In this document: piece by piece, positions 20,338 to 27,399 of the stretch
Layout: each line of letters starts with the position of its first letter
How positions within the stretch are numbered: the first letter of the stretch is position 1
DNA from: Clostridia bacterium
GTDB lineage: Bacteria; Bacillota; Clostridia; Oscillospirales; CAG-272
DNA length: 37,945 nt
Assembly: GCA_017398595.1 (NCBI GenBank)
Contig: JAFQFR010000033.1
Span: 1 to 37,945, forward strand
Direction of reading: 5' to 3'
Position numbers and translations under genes: made by a program
The notes under the pieces: model-generated
Database searches by the model: none
What the model saw: only the letters and a program-made list of their open reading frames with translations
What the model was told of the DNA's origin: nothing

Positions 20338-21567
20338 TTATTGCATATACGCAGGCAGAAATTCCGAAGAAACCGTATCGGTAATATATTTTTTCAGATC
20401 GTCAAAAGTGAACGCGCCCCAGTTTTGCGAACCGTGCGCGCTTGCCAGTGTCTCGGTATAATTGCGCATCAGATACACGCGCGACTCATAGCGGACATGC
20501 AGATTTTGATTATCCTTTTTGGAAGTGTCGGTCTTGTAATGGCTGACCACGGGATCGACCTGTACATTTTCGATCGCGATCGCGCCGTCCGCGCTCTTTA
20601 CGATGTCAAAGGACAGGATCTCGCCGACCATGTTCCGCGCATACAGCATCGTGGAACAAAGATTGCCGAGCGAATATGCGACGAGCGTTTTGTTGCCGCT
20701 CTCACCCGTAAGGTACTCGACGCCGCCGACAACATGCGGATGATGCCCCAGCACAACATCCACGCCGAGGTCAGCGCAGAGCTTGGCATACTTCTGCTGC
20801 TCTGCCGTAACGCCGAATTCGTCCTCCGTGCCCCAGTGCATCGAGACGATCACGACATCCGCCTGTGCCTTGGCAAGTCCGACCTGCCGCGTAATGTCCG
20901 CCGTGTTTGCATACGGGATGATATATTGGCTGCTTGCGGAAAGATCATCTTTGTGCCCGTAATTGACCAGCGTGGTGTAAGACAAAAAGGCGATCTTCAC
21001 GCCCTGCTCCTCCACGATGCGGATCGTATCATAATCACTCTTGGTATAGCCGCCGATCATCGTCACGGGCAGGCTGTTAAAGTATTCGATCGTATTGACA
21101 TACCCTTTTTCGCCCTTGTCGAGCATATGGTTGTTGGCGATATTGAACACATCAAAGCCGATCTCGATCAGCTCCTCGATCTGCGCATGCGGCGCATTGA
21201 AGTTCGGGTATCCCGCGATGCCGAGCTCGGCGCCGCCGACAGGTGACTCCTGATTGATGAACGCAATATCCGCACCGCCGATCATATCCGCGATACCCGC
21301 GTAAATTTTGGAAAAATCATATTCTTTGCCGTCTGCCGCATCGGTGCGCGCGGTTTCCAGCACCGAATCGTGCGGGATATTATCCCCCGCAGCCGCAACG
21401 CGTATGCGTGTTTCTCCGGACGCGAGCTTGACCGTGACCGGCGCAAGTGTTGCTTCGGTAGTGACGGTCGGCGCGCTCGTCTCGATCGGGCGCTCGGTCT
21501 GATCGCAGGCGCAAAAAGCAAACAATATGCAAAAGCAAGTAAACACTGCTAAAAATCTCTGTTTCAT
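20338..21567 (-). CDS. CapA/PgsA-family lipoprotein
   Basis: A 409-residue exported protein, N-terminal hydrophobic segment ending FAFCACDQ (lipoprotein-like Cys21, imperfect lipobox), then a Thr-rich linker. The body matches the CapA family (PGA_cap, a metallophosphatase-like fold): AAAGDNIPHDSVL, FINQESPVGG, DVFNIANNHMLDKGEKG, VVSMHWGTEDEF and LGHHPHVVGGVEYL. The family is named from poly-gamma-glutamate synthesis, but no capB/capC are nearby, so that role is not claimed. The start at 21567 has AAAGGA eight bases upstream; the in-frame ATG at 21585 lacks an SD. It is first in an operon with the SLH phosphoesterase. Confidence 0.88.
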   Translation of the reverse strand: MKQRFLAVFTCFCILFAFCACDQTERPIETSAPTVTTEATLAPVTVKLASGETRIRVAAAGDNIPHDSVLETARTDAADGKEYDFSKIYAGIADMIGGADIAFINQESPVGGAELGIAGYPNFNAPHAQIEELIEIGFDVFNIANNHMLDKGEKGYVNTIEYFNSLPVTMIGGYTKSDYDTIRIVEEQGVKIAFLSYTTLVNYGHKDDLSASSQYIIPYANTADITRQVGLAKAQADVVIVSMHWGTEDEFGVTAEQQKYAKLCADLGVDVVLGHHPHVVGGVEYLTGESGNKTLVAYSLGNLCSTMLYARNMVGEILSFDIVKSADGAIAIENVQVDPVVSHYKTDTSKKDNQNLHVRYESRVYLMRNYTETLASAHGSQNWGAFTFDDLKKYITDTVSSEFLPAYMQ

Positions 21568-21583
21568 CGCGTATATCCTTTTC

Positions 21584-21610
21584 ATAGTCTTGGCATTTCG
21601 CCAAGACTAT
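21584..21610 (-). promoter_or_regulatory. 11-bp palindrome over the capA promoter (operator candidate)
   Basis: ATAGTCTTGGC and GCCAAGACTAT form a perfect 11-bp inverted repeat with a five-base centre. It overlaps the predicted -10 edge and transcription start (about 21602) of the capA promoter, the usual place for a repressor site. Since transcription would begin inside the right arm, an RNA hairpin is less likely than a DNA operator. Confidence 0.45.
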
Positions 21611-21637
21611 TTTAGCATAGGCAATGGTATTTTACAA
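21609..21637 (-). promoter_or_regulatory. Sigma-A promoter of the capA operon
   Basis: On minus, TTGTAA (21632-21637), 17 bases, TAAAAT (21609-21614), with TGC before the -10. Confidence 0.6.
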
Positions 21638-21670
21638 TAAAATTTTGTCATCTCCTCGATATTTACAACT

Positions 21671-21694
21671 TTCGACGGCAGGCGATGCTACAAT
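21671..21694 (+). promoter_or_regulatory. Candidate spoIIA promoter with partial Spo0A box
   Basis: TACAAT (21689-21694) with TGC before it is a reasonable -10 but has no good -35 at 17 bases. TTCGACG (21671-21677) matches six of seven bases of an inverted Spo0A box (TTCGACA). A promoter needing an activator would fit sporulation control, but the box is nearer the -10 than is usual, and no sigma-H promoter was evident. Confidence 0.3.
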
Positions 21695-21729
21695 TTTTGT
21701 AAAAGTAAATGAAAGGACGGAAAAAACAA

Positions 21730-22077
21730 ATGATACGCAAAAATGCCCGCGTCATTTCCGAAATAAAAGGAGACACGCTGCGCGCCGCCGTCGTCGGCGA
21801 GATCGACCATCATGGTGCCGCCGCGCTGCGCGAGGATCTCGACGATGCCATCATCGCCGCTCGCCCGAAAGTTGTGGAACTGGACCTCTCGACCGTCGAT
21901 TTTATGGACAGTTCGGGACTCGGGATCATCATGGGACGCAAGGCAACTGCCGACCGACTTGGTGCCGCGTTCAAGCTCATCAATCCGACCAAGCGTGTGG
22001 CACGCATTATCGAACTGGCGGGGCTCGGCAAGGTTATGACCGTGGAATATAAAAACAACGAGGGAGAAAACAAATGA
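21730..22077 (+). CDS. spoIIAA: Anti-sigma F factor antagonist
   Basis: SpoIIAA is the STAS-domain anti-anti-sigma factor that, when dephosphorylated by SpoIIE in the forespore, releases sigma-F from SpoIIAB. The 115-residue product has the conserved phosphorylation loop VDFMDSSGLGIIMGR (Ser61/Ser62) and the C-terminal VARIIELAGLGKVM. I chose ATG 21730, preceded at a distance by AAAGGACGGAAA; ATG 21709 would put the SD inside the gene. It overlaps spoIIAB by four bases (ATGA). First gene of a canonical three-gene spoIIA operon. Confidence 0.95.
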   Translation: MIRKNARVISEIKGDTLRAAVVGEIDHHGAAALREDLDDAIIAARPKVVELDLSTVDFMDSSGLGIIMGRKATADRLGAAFKLINPTKRVARIIELAGLGKVMTVEYKNNEGENK

Positions 22078-22517
22078 AAAGCAAATGCATCAACAAATTA
22101 CAGCTGACGCTGCCCGCGCTCTCTGTCAACGAGAGCGTTGCGCGCGCCATCGTAAGCGCATTCTGCGCACAGCTCAACCCCACCATTGAGGAGCTTGCCG
22201 ACATCAAATGCGCCGTATCGGAAGCCGTAACCAACTGTATCGTGCACGCATACCGCGAAACAGCGGGCGATATTTACATATCCGTCCGCATCTTCGACAC
22301 GCGGACGGTGCGCATTGAGATCAAGGACAAGGGATGCGGCATTGCAGATATCGAACTGGTCAAAACGCCGCTCTATACCACGGATACGACCGGAGAGCGC
22401 AGCGGCATGGGATTTGCCGTGATGGAGAGTTTTATGGACAAGATGACCGTAAGATCCGCGGTCGGCAAATACACCAAGGTCACGCTCTTCAAAACGCTCT
22501 CCCCTTTGGAGCTGTAA
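22074..22517 (+). CDS. spoIIAB: Anti-sigma F factor, serine kinase
   Basis: SpoIIAB binds and inhibits sigma-F and phosphorylates SpoIIAA. The 147-residue GHKL-type ATPase has the N box SEAVTNCIVHAY, G1 IKDKGCGIAD, and the ATP-lid/G2 region TTGERSGMGFAVMESFMD. Length matches the Bacillus protein (146). It starts inside the spoIIAA stop and sigF follows three bases after its own stop, the classic translationally coupled order. Confidence 0.97.
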   Translation: MKSKCINKLQLTLPALSVNESVARAIVSAFCAQLNPTIEELADIKCAVSEAVTNCIVHAYRETAGDIYISVRIFDTRTVRIEIKDKGCGIADIELVKTPLYTTDTTGERSGMGFAVMESFMDKMTVRSAVGKYTKVTLFKTLSPLEL

Positions 22518-22520
22518 CGC

Positions 22521-23258
22521 ATGGAAAAAGAAGCCAATGCAAAATTTACCGAAAACAGCGAGCTGATCCGCCGCTCGCAGGCGGGCGACGAGCGGGCGAC
22601 CGACGAGCTGATGCGGCTGAACGCGGGACTGGTGCAAAGTATCGCCGTCAAATTCGGCGGGCGGGGCGTAGATTTTGAGGATCTTGTGCAGATCGGCAAT
22701 ATTGGTATGCTCAAAGCCATCCGCAGCTTTGATCTTTCGCGCGGTGTCGTATTCTCGACCTATGCCGTGCCGCTGATCTTTGGTGAGATCCGTCGTTTTT
22801 TGCGGGATGACGGTCTCATCAAGATCTGCCGACCGCAAAAGCGCCTCGGCGCACTGCTCATGCGGGCGCGCGAAACCTACATTGCCGAAAACGGCGTTTC
22901 TCCGCGCATTGAAGAACTCGCCGAAAGCTGCGGCTGCACCGCCGAGGAAGCTGCCGCCGCGCTCTGTGCCGTTTCTCCCGCAGTTTCCCTCTCCGAGCCG
23001 CTGAGCGGAGACGAAGAAAACTTCACGCTCGAAAACACGCTCTTCTCGCAGGACGAAAACGAAAAAATGCTCGAACGCATTTCCCTCTCCGAAGCCCTCG
23101 GCAAGCTCCCTGAGCTTTGGCGAAAGATCGTGCTGCTCCGTTACTACCGCGACATGTCCCAACAATCCACCGCGGAAGTCCTCGGGCTCTCACAGGTAAA
23201 AGTGTCAAGAGAAGAAAAAAAGCTGATCGAATTTTTGCGCAAACAAATGAGCTCATAA
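22521..23258 (+). CDS. sigF: RNA polymerase sporulation sigma factor F
   Basis: Sigma-F is the first forespore-specific sigma factor. The 245-residue product has sigma-70 region 2 (DFEDLVQIGNIGMLKAIRSF, then VVFSTYAVPLIFGEIRRFLR), region 3 (SPRIEELAESCGCTAEEAAA) and region 4 (LPELWRKIVLLRYYRDMSQQ, then EVLGLSQVKVSREEKKLIEF). Region 4's LSQVKVSR is close to Bacillus SigF/SigB. Its position after spoIIAA-spoIIAB identifies it as F rather than B or G. A bidirectional terminator follows at once; no spoVA genes follow. Confidence 0.97.
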   Translation: MEKEANAKFTENSELIRRSQAGDERATDELMRLNAGLVQSIAVKFGGRGVDFEDLVQIGNIGMLKAIRSFDLSRGVVFSTYAVPLIFGEIRRFLRDDGLIKICRPQKRLGALLMRARETYIAENGVSPRIEELAESCGCTAEEAAAALCAVSPAVSLSEPLSGDEENFTLENTLFSQDENEKMLERISLSEALGKLPELWRKIVLLRYYRDMSQQSTAEVLGLSQVKVSREEKKLIEFLRKQMSS

Positions 23259-23260
23259 AG

Positions 23261-23285
23261 AAAAGACCGCCGACGGCGGTCTTTT
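23261..23285. terminator. Bidirectional terminator after sigF
   Basis: AAAAGACCGCC and GGCGGTCTTTT form an 11-bp stem around a three-base loop, with T-runs on both strands. It separates sigF from the convergent zinc-ribbon gene. Confidence 0.93.
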
Positions 23286-23289
23286 TGGT

Positions 23290-24051
23290 TTAATTCAATG
23301 CAATAAATGCCGCGTGGATGCACGGCGCGGTATAGGAAACATAATAATCCATGTCGTACACGGTGCATTTCCCGGCGCCCTCGCCGTATACGGTGATCAT
23401 GTCTCCGGCGATAAAGTTTTTCGCATCGTCCTGCACGCAGTCACGAACCAAAATTTCAAATTTATCGTCCGTATCACGGCAGACATAGTAGGTATCGTAT
23501 TTGCCCTCTCCCGTGGTGATCTTTTCATCCACGATCAATGTGAGTGTCACGAACTTATCGGTATATCCTGCCGCAGAGCGATAGTAGCTTTCGGGCGTGA
23601 CCGTCTCGCAGACGGCTATGTATTCTTCTTGGCTGAGCGAGGTATCCACCAGTTTATGCAGCAAATCACCGATGCCCGACAAAAAGCCGATGCCAAAGGT
23701 GGAAACAAACCACAGTGCCACCATTACAACAGCGCAGATGATCTTATGAGAATTTTTATGCGGGCTGGTGATCAGCAGTACAAGACCCGCGATCGGAAAA
23801 ACAAAGAGCATAAGAATGATAAACCACCAGCTATGATACCATTCCACAAAATAAGATCTTCCCGAGCCGCTGCTTCTCTTTTTCTTTTTCTTGACCTCCT
23901 TGCGGTTTCCCGCACGGAATTCATCGGGACATATTTTGCCGCAGAGCGGGCAATTGAGCTGCGCAAAGTAGCAGCCGCATTCGGGGCATTTATTCAGATC
24001 GGGGCGATCCAGATCGTTGTCGCCGTCGTGTGCACCCAGTAATCTTCCCAT
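23290..24051 (-). CDS. Zinc-ribbon membrane protein of unknown function
   Basis: A 253-residue protein of a type not recognised by name. Near the N-terminus are two CxxC pairs (KCPECGC and NCPLCGK, about residues 20-41), a zinc ribbon, then a Lys-rich stretch (KEVKKKKKRSS). Two hydrophobic segments follow (WWFIILMLFVFPIAGLVLLI and ICAVVMVALWFVSTFGIGFL), and an extracytoplasmic or soluble C-terminal domain of about 120 residues (VTLTLIVDEKITTGEG, ITVYGEGAGKCTVY) that resembles an OB/SH3-like beta domain by pattern only. The start was chosen from AAAGGAACG upstream. It has its own promoter and shares a terminator with sigF; a link to sporulation is not shown. Confidence 0.8.
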   Translation of the reverse strand: MGRLLGAHDGDNDLDRPDLNKCPECGCYFAQLNCPLCGKICPDEFRAGNRKEVKKKKKRSSGSGRSYFVEWYHSWWFIILMLFVFPIAGLVLLITSPHKNSHKIICAVVMVALWFVSTFGIGFLSGIGDLLHKLVDTSLSQEEYIAVCETVTPESYYRSAAGYTDKFVTLTLIVDEKITTGEGKYDTYYVCRDTDDKFEILVRDCVQDDAKNFIAGDMITVYGEGAGKCTVYDMDYYVSYTAPCIHAAFIALN

Positions 24052-24084
24052 CGTAAGCGTTCCTTTCTGTATTCCATTGACATC

Positions 24085-24113
24085 AGTATACAATATGCAG
24101 GTGCAAAAGTCAA
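24085..24113 (-). promoter_or_regulatory. Promoter of the zinc-ribbon gene
   Basis: On minus, TTGACT (24108-24113), 17 bases, TATACT (24085-24090). Leader of about 25-30 bases. Confidence 0.7.
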
Positions 24114-24138
24114 TGTTTTTAGAGTTTTGGAAAAAAGG

Positions 24139-24167
24139 TTGCAGTTGCCAAAACTTTGGCGTATAAT
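24139..24167 (+). promoter_or_regulatory. Promoter of azlCD with dyad in the spacer
   Basis: TTGCAG (24139-24144), 17 bases, TATAAT (24162-24167). Within the spacer is a perfect 6-bp dyad GCCAAA-AC-TTTGGC (24147-24160), a possible operator. Confidence 0.6.
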
Positions 24168-24168
24168 G

Positions 24169-24192
24169 TTTCCTTGTAAGTATACAAGGAAA
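24169..24192 (+). promoter_or_regulatory. 10-bp inverted repeat over the azlC start site and SD
   Basis: TTTCCTTGTA and TACAAGGAAA are perfect arms with a four-base centre. The repeat covers the predicted transcription start (about 24174) and its right arm contains the SD (AAGGAAAGG, ATG at 24203). It could be a repressor site in DNA or a hairpin hiding the SD in RNA. Confidence 0.45.
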
Positions 24193-24202
24193 GGCAAAAA
24201 TC

Positions 24203-24904
24203 ATGGACTTTAAAAGAGGACTGCGCGACGGAATACCGATCTGTCTCGGATATTTTTCGGTATCGATCGCGTTTGGCGTATTGGCAATTCAAAAAGGACT
24301 GACATGGCTCGAAGCGCTGATGATCTCCTTCTTCAACCTGACCTCGGCGGGTCAGTATGCGGGGCTCACGATCATCGCGGCGACAGGCGGACTCGTGGAG
24401 ATCGCACTCTCCCAGCTCGTGATCAACGCGCGGTATGCATTGATGGGCATTTCACTCTCGCAGAAATTAGAGGATAAATTCACATCCACTTACCGCATGG
24501 TGCTCGGTTTTGCCATCACGGACGAGATCTTTGCGGTAGCATCGAGCAACAAGTCGATCAGCCGCGCGTATTTCGCAGGGCTTGCGATCCTGCCCATTCT
24601 CGGTTGGTCCAGCGGTACGCTCTTCGGCGCACTGCTCGGCGGCACACTCCCCGCAATCATTCAAAGCGCACTCGGTGTTGCGCTGTACGGTATGTTTATC
24701 GCAAGCGTCGTACCCGCGGCAAAAGCCGATCATAAGGTGCTGATCGTGGTAGGTATCTCCATTCTCTGCAGCTGCCTGCTCTATTATGTGCCGATATTTG
24801 ATCTCATCTCCGACGGTTTTGCCGTAATTATCTGCACAGTGATCGCCGCGGCACTCGGCGCCGTACTGTTCCCGAGAGAGGAGGCGGAAAGCGATGCCGT
24901 TTAA
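24203..24904 (+). CDS. azlC: AzlC-family amino acid exporter, large subunit
   Basis: AzlC with AzlD forms a branched-chain amino acid (or related) exporter in the cytoplasmic membrane. The 233-residue protein has five or six membrane segments and the family pattern RGLRDGIPICLGYFSVSIAF, FNLTSAGQYAG, INARYALMGISLS, TDEIFAVA and GWSSGTLFGALLG. It overlaps azlD by 11 bases, as is usual for this pair. No Lrp-type regulator is adjacent; two dyads in the promoter region suggest control by a regulator encoded elsewhere (inference). The transported substrate cannot be read from the sequence. Confidence 0.92.
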   Translation: MDFKRGLRDGIPICLGYFSVSIAFGVLAIQKGLTWLEALMISFFNLTSAGQYAGLTIIAATGGLVEIALSQLVINARYALMGISLSQKLEDKFTSTYRMVLGFAITDEIFAVASSNKSISRAYFAGLAILPILGWSSGTLFGALLGGTLPAIIQSALGVALYGMFIASVVPAAKADHKVLIVVGISILCSCLLYYVPIFDLISDGFAVIICTVIAAALGAVLFPREEAESDAV

Positions 24905-25211
24905 AGAGTTTCTGCCCTATCTGCTCGTAATGGCGGGCGTGACCTACCTCGTTCGCGTGATCCCGCTGACGCTGTTTCACAAGAAGATCAAAAGCCGCTT
25001 TGTCAATTCGTTTTTGTACTACACACCTTACGCGGTGCTCTCGGCAATGACCTTCCCCGCGATCCTGTACGCGACAAGCAATGTCTTTTCGGGCATTGCG
25101 GGACTGCTGGCTGCCCTGCTGCTGGCGTACAAAAATAAAAGCCTTATCACCGTAGCCTGCGGCGCATGTCTCGCTGTATTTGCCGTGGAAATGGTTATGA
25201 TGCTTATATAA
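24894..25211 (+). CDS. azlD: AzlD-family amino acid exporter, small subunit
   Basis: A 105-residue membrane protein with four hydrophobic segments and the AzlD pattern LVRVIPLTLF and FLYYTPYAVLSAMTFPAIL. It is the obligate partner of AzlC and begins within the azlC end, with an SD (GAGAGGAGG) inside azlC. Its stop codon lies inside the 5' arm of a 20-bp terminator stem. Confidence 0.92.
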   Translation: MPFKEFLPYLLVMAGVTYLVRVIPLTLFHKKIKSRFVNSFLYYTPYAVLSAMTFPAILYATSNVFSGIAGLLAALLLAYKNKSLITVACGACLAVFAVEMVMMLI

Positions 25212-25248
25212 CAGAAAAGCCGCCCGGTGGGCGGCTTTTCTGTTATAT
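25206..25248. terminator. Long-stem bidirectional terminator of azlCD and typA
   Basis: A perfect 20-bp stem (core ACAGAAAAGCCGCCC / GGGCGGCTTTTCTGT) with loop GGT spans from the azlD stop to the base before the typA stop. T-runs occur in both arms, so both convergent genes can use it. Confidence 0.9.
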
Positions 25249-27075
25249 TTACTGCTTTTTGAGTCTTGCTTCTTCTTTCAGACGAAGCTCGGTGTTGAGG
25301 ATGCGCTTGCGGAGACGAACGTTTTTCGGTGTGACCTCGATCAGCTCGTCATCGGCAATATACTCGATTGCTTCTTCCAGGCTGAATACCTTGTGCGGAA
25401 CGAGGCGGAGCGCTTCATCTGCGCCCGAGGAACGGATAGCGGTAAGGTGCTTCTTCTTGCACACGTTTACGGCGATGTCGCCCATTTTCGGGTTGGAACC
25501 GACGATCATACCCTCGTAAACGGGAGTCTGTACGCCGATGAACATCTGTCCGCGATCCTGCGCATTGAACAGACCGTAGGAAGTAGCCTCGCCTGCTTCG
25601 CTGGCAACGAGAGAGCCGGTAAAGCGTGTGGTCACTTCGCCCTTATACGGCTGGTAGGAATCAAAAATGGTATTGAGGATACCCTCGCCGTGGGTATCGG
25701 TGAGGAACTCACTGCGATAACCGAACAGGCATCTCGAGGGAACGAGATATTCCAGACGCGTTCTGCTGCCACGGGGCTCCATGGTGACAAGCTCGCCCTT
25801 GCGCGAACCGAGCTTCTCCATAACGGCGCCGTTGTACATTTCGGGGCAGTCGATGATCACGCGCTCGACAGGCTCGCACTTCACGCCGTCGATCTCGCGG
25901 AAGAGCACCTTCGGCGTAGAGCATACAAGCTCATAGCCTTCGCGGCGCATGGTCTCGATGAGGATGGACAGGTGCATTTCACCGCGTCCTGCTACCTTGA
26001 AGCTCTCGGTGGTATCACCGTCGCTGACGCGCAGAGATACATCCTTGAGCAGCTCTTTATACAGTCTTTCGCGCAGATGGCGGGAAGTAACGAACTTACC
26101 TTCCTTACCTGCAAAGGGGCTGTTATTGACCGAGAAGGTCATTTCCATCGTCGGCTCGCTGACCTTGACGAACTCCAGCGGTTCTACACAAGTGGTAGAG
26201 GTAACGGTATCGCCGATATTGATGTTCTCTGCACCGCTGAAGCAAACGATGTCGCCCACCTTTGCGGTCTCAACGGGTACACGGGTCAGACCGTCGATCT
26301 GATACAGGCTGACGATCTTCGCGCGCTTGGGCGTCTCGCCGCTGTGGAAGTTGGAGATCATGATCTCCTGATTCTGCTTCACAACGCCGCGCTCGATTCT
26401 GCCGATACCGATTCTGCCGACATAGTCGTTATAGTCGATCGAGGAGACCAGCATCTGCAGCTCGCCGTCCTCGTCTCCCTCGGGAGCAGGCATATATTCG
26501 AGGATCTTATCAAACAGGGGGCGCAGATCGGTGCCGGGAACGCTCGGATCGGTGGTTGCGGTACCTGCTCTGCCCGAGCAGAAGATCATGGGGCTGTCGA
26601 GCTGCTCATCATTTGCATTCAGCTCAAAGAAGAGCTCGAGGATCTCATCCTGCACTTCTTCCAGGCGTGCATCAGGCTTATCGATCTTGTTGATGACAAC
26701 GATAACACGGTGATTGAGCTGCAGTGCGCGCTCCAGCACGAATCTCGTCTGGGGCATCGGTCCCTCTGCCGCGTCAACCAGCAAGAGAACGCCGTTTACC
26801 ATCTTCAGAATACGCTCAACCTCGCCGCCGAAATCCGCGTGGCCGGGGGTGTCGATGATGTTGATCTTGACATCATTGTAGTGTACTGCCGTATTCTTGG
26901 CAAGAATGGTAATACCTCTCTCCTTCTCGAGATCGCCCGAGTCCATAACGCGCTCGGTCGTCGCCTGATTCTCACGATAGATGCCGCCCTGGCGAAGCAT
27001 CTCGTCCACCAGCGTGGTCTTGCCGTGGTCAACGTGCGCGATAATGGCAATATTCCTCAAATCTTCTCTAACCAC
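25249..27075 (-). CDS. typA: Ribosome-associated GTPase TypA/BipA
   Basis: TypA is an EF-G-like translational GTPase linked to ribosome assembly, stress and cold growth. The 608-residue product has the G1 loop [11 protein letters not shown]2 region [11 protein letters not shown]3 [13 protein letters not shown]4 NKIDKPDA, and the C-terminal TypA-specific region ([29 protein letters not shown]). Length is standard. The start is GTG at 27073-27075 with GAGGT nine bases upstream; the next residues [15 protein letters not shown] fit homologues. The predicted leader is about 160 bases long and carries a 98-bp palindromic repeat ending 34 bases before the start codon. Confidence 0.97.
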   Translation of the reverse strand: MVREDLRNIAIIAHVDHGKTTLVDEMLRQGGIYRENQATTERVMDSGDLEKERGITILAKNTAVHYNDVKINIIDTPGHADFGGEVERILKMVNGVLLLVDAAEGPMPQTRFVLERALQLNHRVIVVINKIDKPDARLEEVQDEILELFFELNANDEQLDSPMIFCSGRAGTATTDPSVPGTDLRPLFDKILEYMPAPEGDEDGELQMLVSSIDYNDYVGRIGIGRIERGVVKQNQEIMISNFHSGETPKRAKIVSLYQIDGLTRVPVETAKVGDIVCFSGAENINIGDTVTSTTCVEPLEFVKVSEPTMEMTFSVNNSPFAGKEGKFVTSRHLRERLYKELLKDVSLRVSDGDTTESFKVAGRGEMHLSILIETMRREGYELVCSTPKVLFREIDGVKCEPVERVIIDCPEMYNGAVMEKLGSRKGELVTMEPRGSRTRLEYLVPSRCLFGYRSEFLTDTHGEGILNTIFDSYQPYKGEVTTRFTGSLVASEAGEATSYGLFNAQDRGQMFIGVQTPVYEGMIVGSNPKMGDIAVNVCKKKHLTAIRSSGADEALRLVPHKVFSLEEAIEYIADDELIEVTPKNVRLRKRILNTELRLKEEARLKKQ

Positions 27076-27108
27076 TGTTTTATACCTCGATAAAATTTGA
27101 AATCGTTT

Positions 27109-27206
27109 CCGCCCGTTGTCATTCTGAGCGGAGCCACCCCACGAGATCCGTTCGACTACGCTCAGGATGACGCGTGGGGTGGCGCAGTCGAATGAATCTC
27201 GGGCGG
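27109..27206. repeat. 98-bp intergenic palindromic repeat with crossing stems
   Basis: Terminal inverted repeats CCGCCCG (27109-27115) and CGGGCGG (27200-27206) enclose three further pairs. A: 27118-27130 with 27159-27171 (12 of 13). B: GCCACCCCACG 27133-27143 with 27173-27183 (perfect). C: 27143-27157 with 27186-27200 (13 of 15). The order is A-B-C-A'-B'-C', so the three stems cross each other. The piece GTTCGACTACGCTCAGGATG is a motif that I recall from intergenic repeats of many bacteria (from memory, unchecked). It lies in the predicted typA leader. Confidence 0.85.
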
Positions 27207-27241
27207 TACTATTTGTTATTTGTTTTTTTCAACAATTATTT

Positions 27242-27250
27242 ATTATATCA
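27242..27250 (-). promoter_or_regulatory. Extended -10 promoter candidate for typA
   Basis: On minus the sequence TGATATAAT is a perfect extended -10; the -35 (TTTCTA at 17 bases) is weak. The start would be near 27235, placing the whole 98-bp repeat in the 5' leader. Confidence 0.5.
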
Positions 27251-27342
27251 CATGTTTTTTAAAATAGAAATATGCTTTTTGACAAAATTTTAAAAATTCT
27301 GCGTGCCAATTGTGGCATTGTGCCAAAAAATCGCAGTGTTCC

Positions 27343-27371
27343 TTGACTTACCAAAACAGCAACGATATAAT
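27343..27371 (+). promoter_or_regulatory. Sigma-A promoter of the HAD gene
   Basis: TTGACT (27343-27348), 17 bases, TATAAT (27366-27371), about 20 bases before the likely transcript leader of the gene at 27400. Confidence 0.75.
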
Positions 27372-27399
27372 TGTATGTACGAAAGAGAGTTGAATCCAA

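Noticed and set aside
18169..21567. Poly-gamma-glutamate capsule locus
   Set aside because: Only a CapA-family protein is present; capB, capC or pgsE-like genes are absent, so capsule synthesis is not supported.
21661..21710. Sigma-H promoter upstream of spoIIAA
   Set aside because: No AGGA-type -35 with a GAAT-type -10 at proper spacing could be read.
24169..24202. T-box or amino acid riboswitch before azlC
   Set aside because: The leader is only about 30 bases and lacks T-box or known aptamer sequences; only the simple inverted repeat is present.
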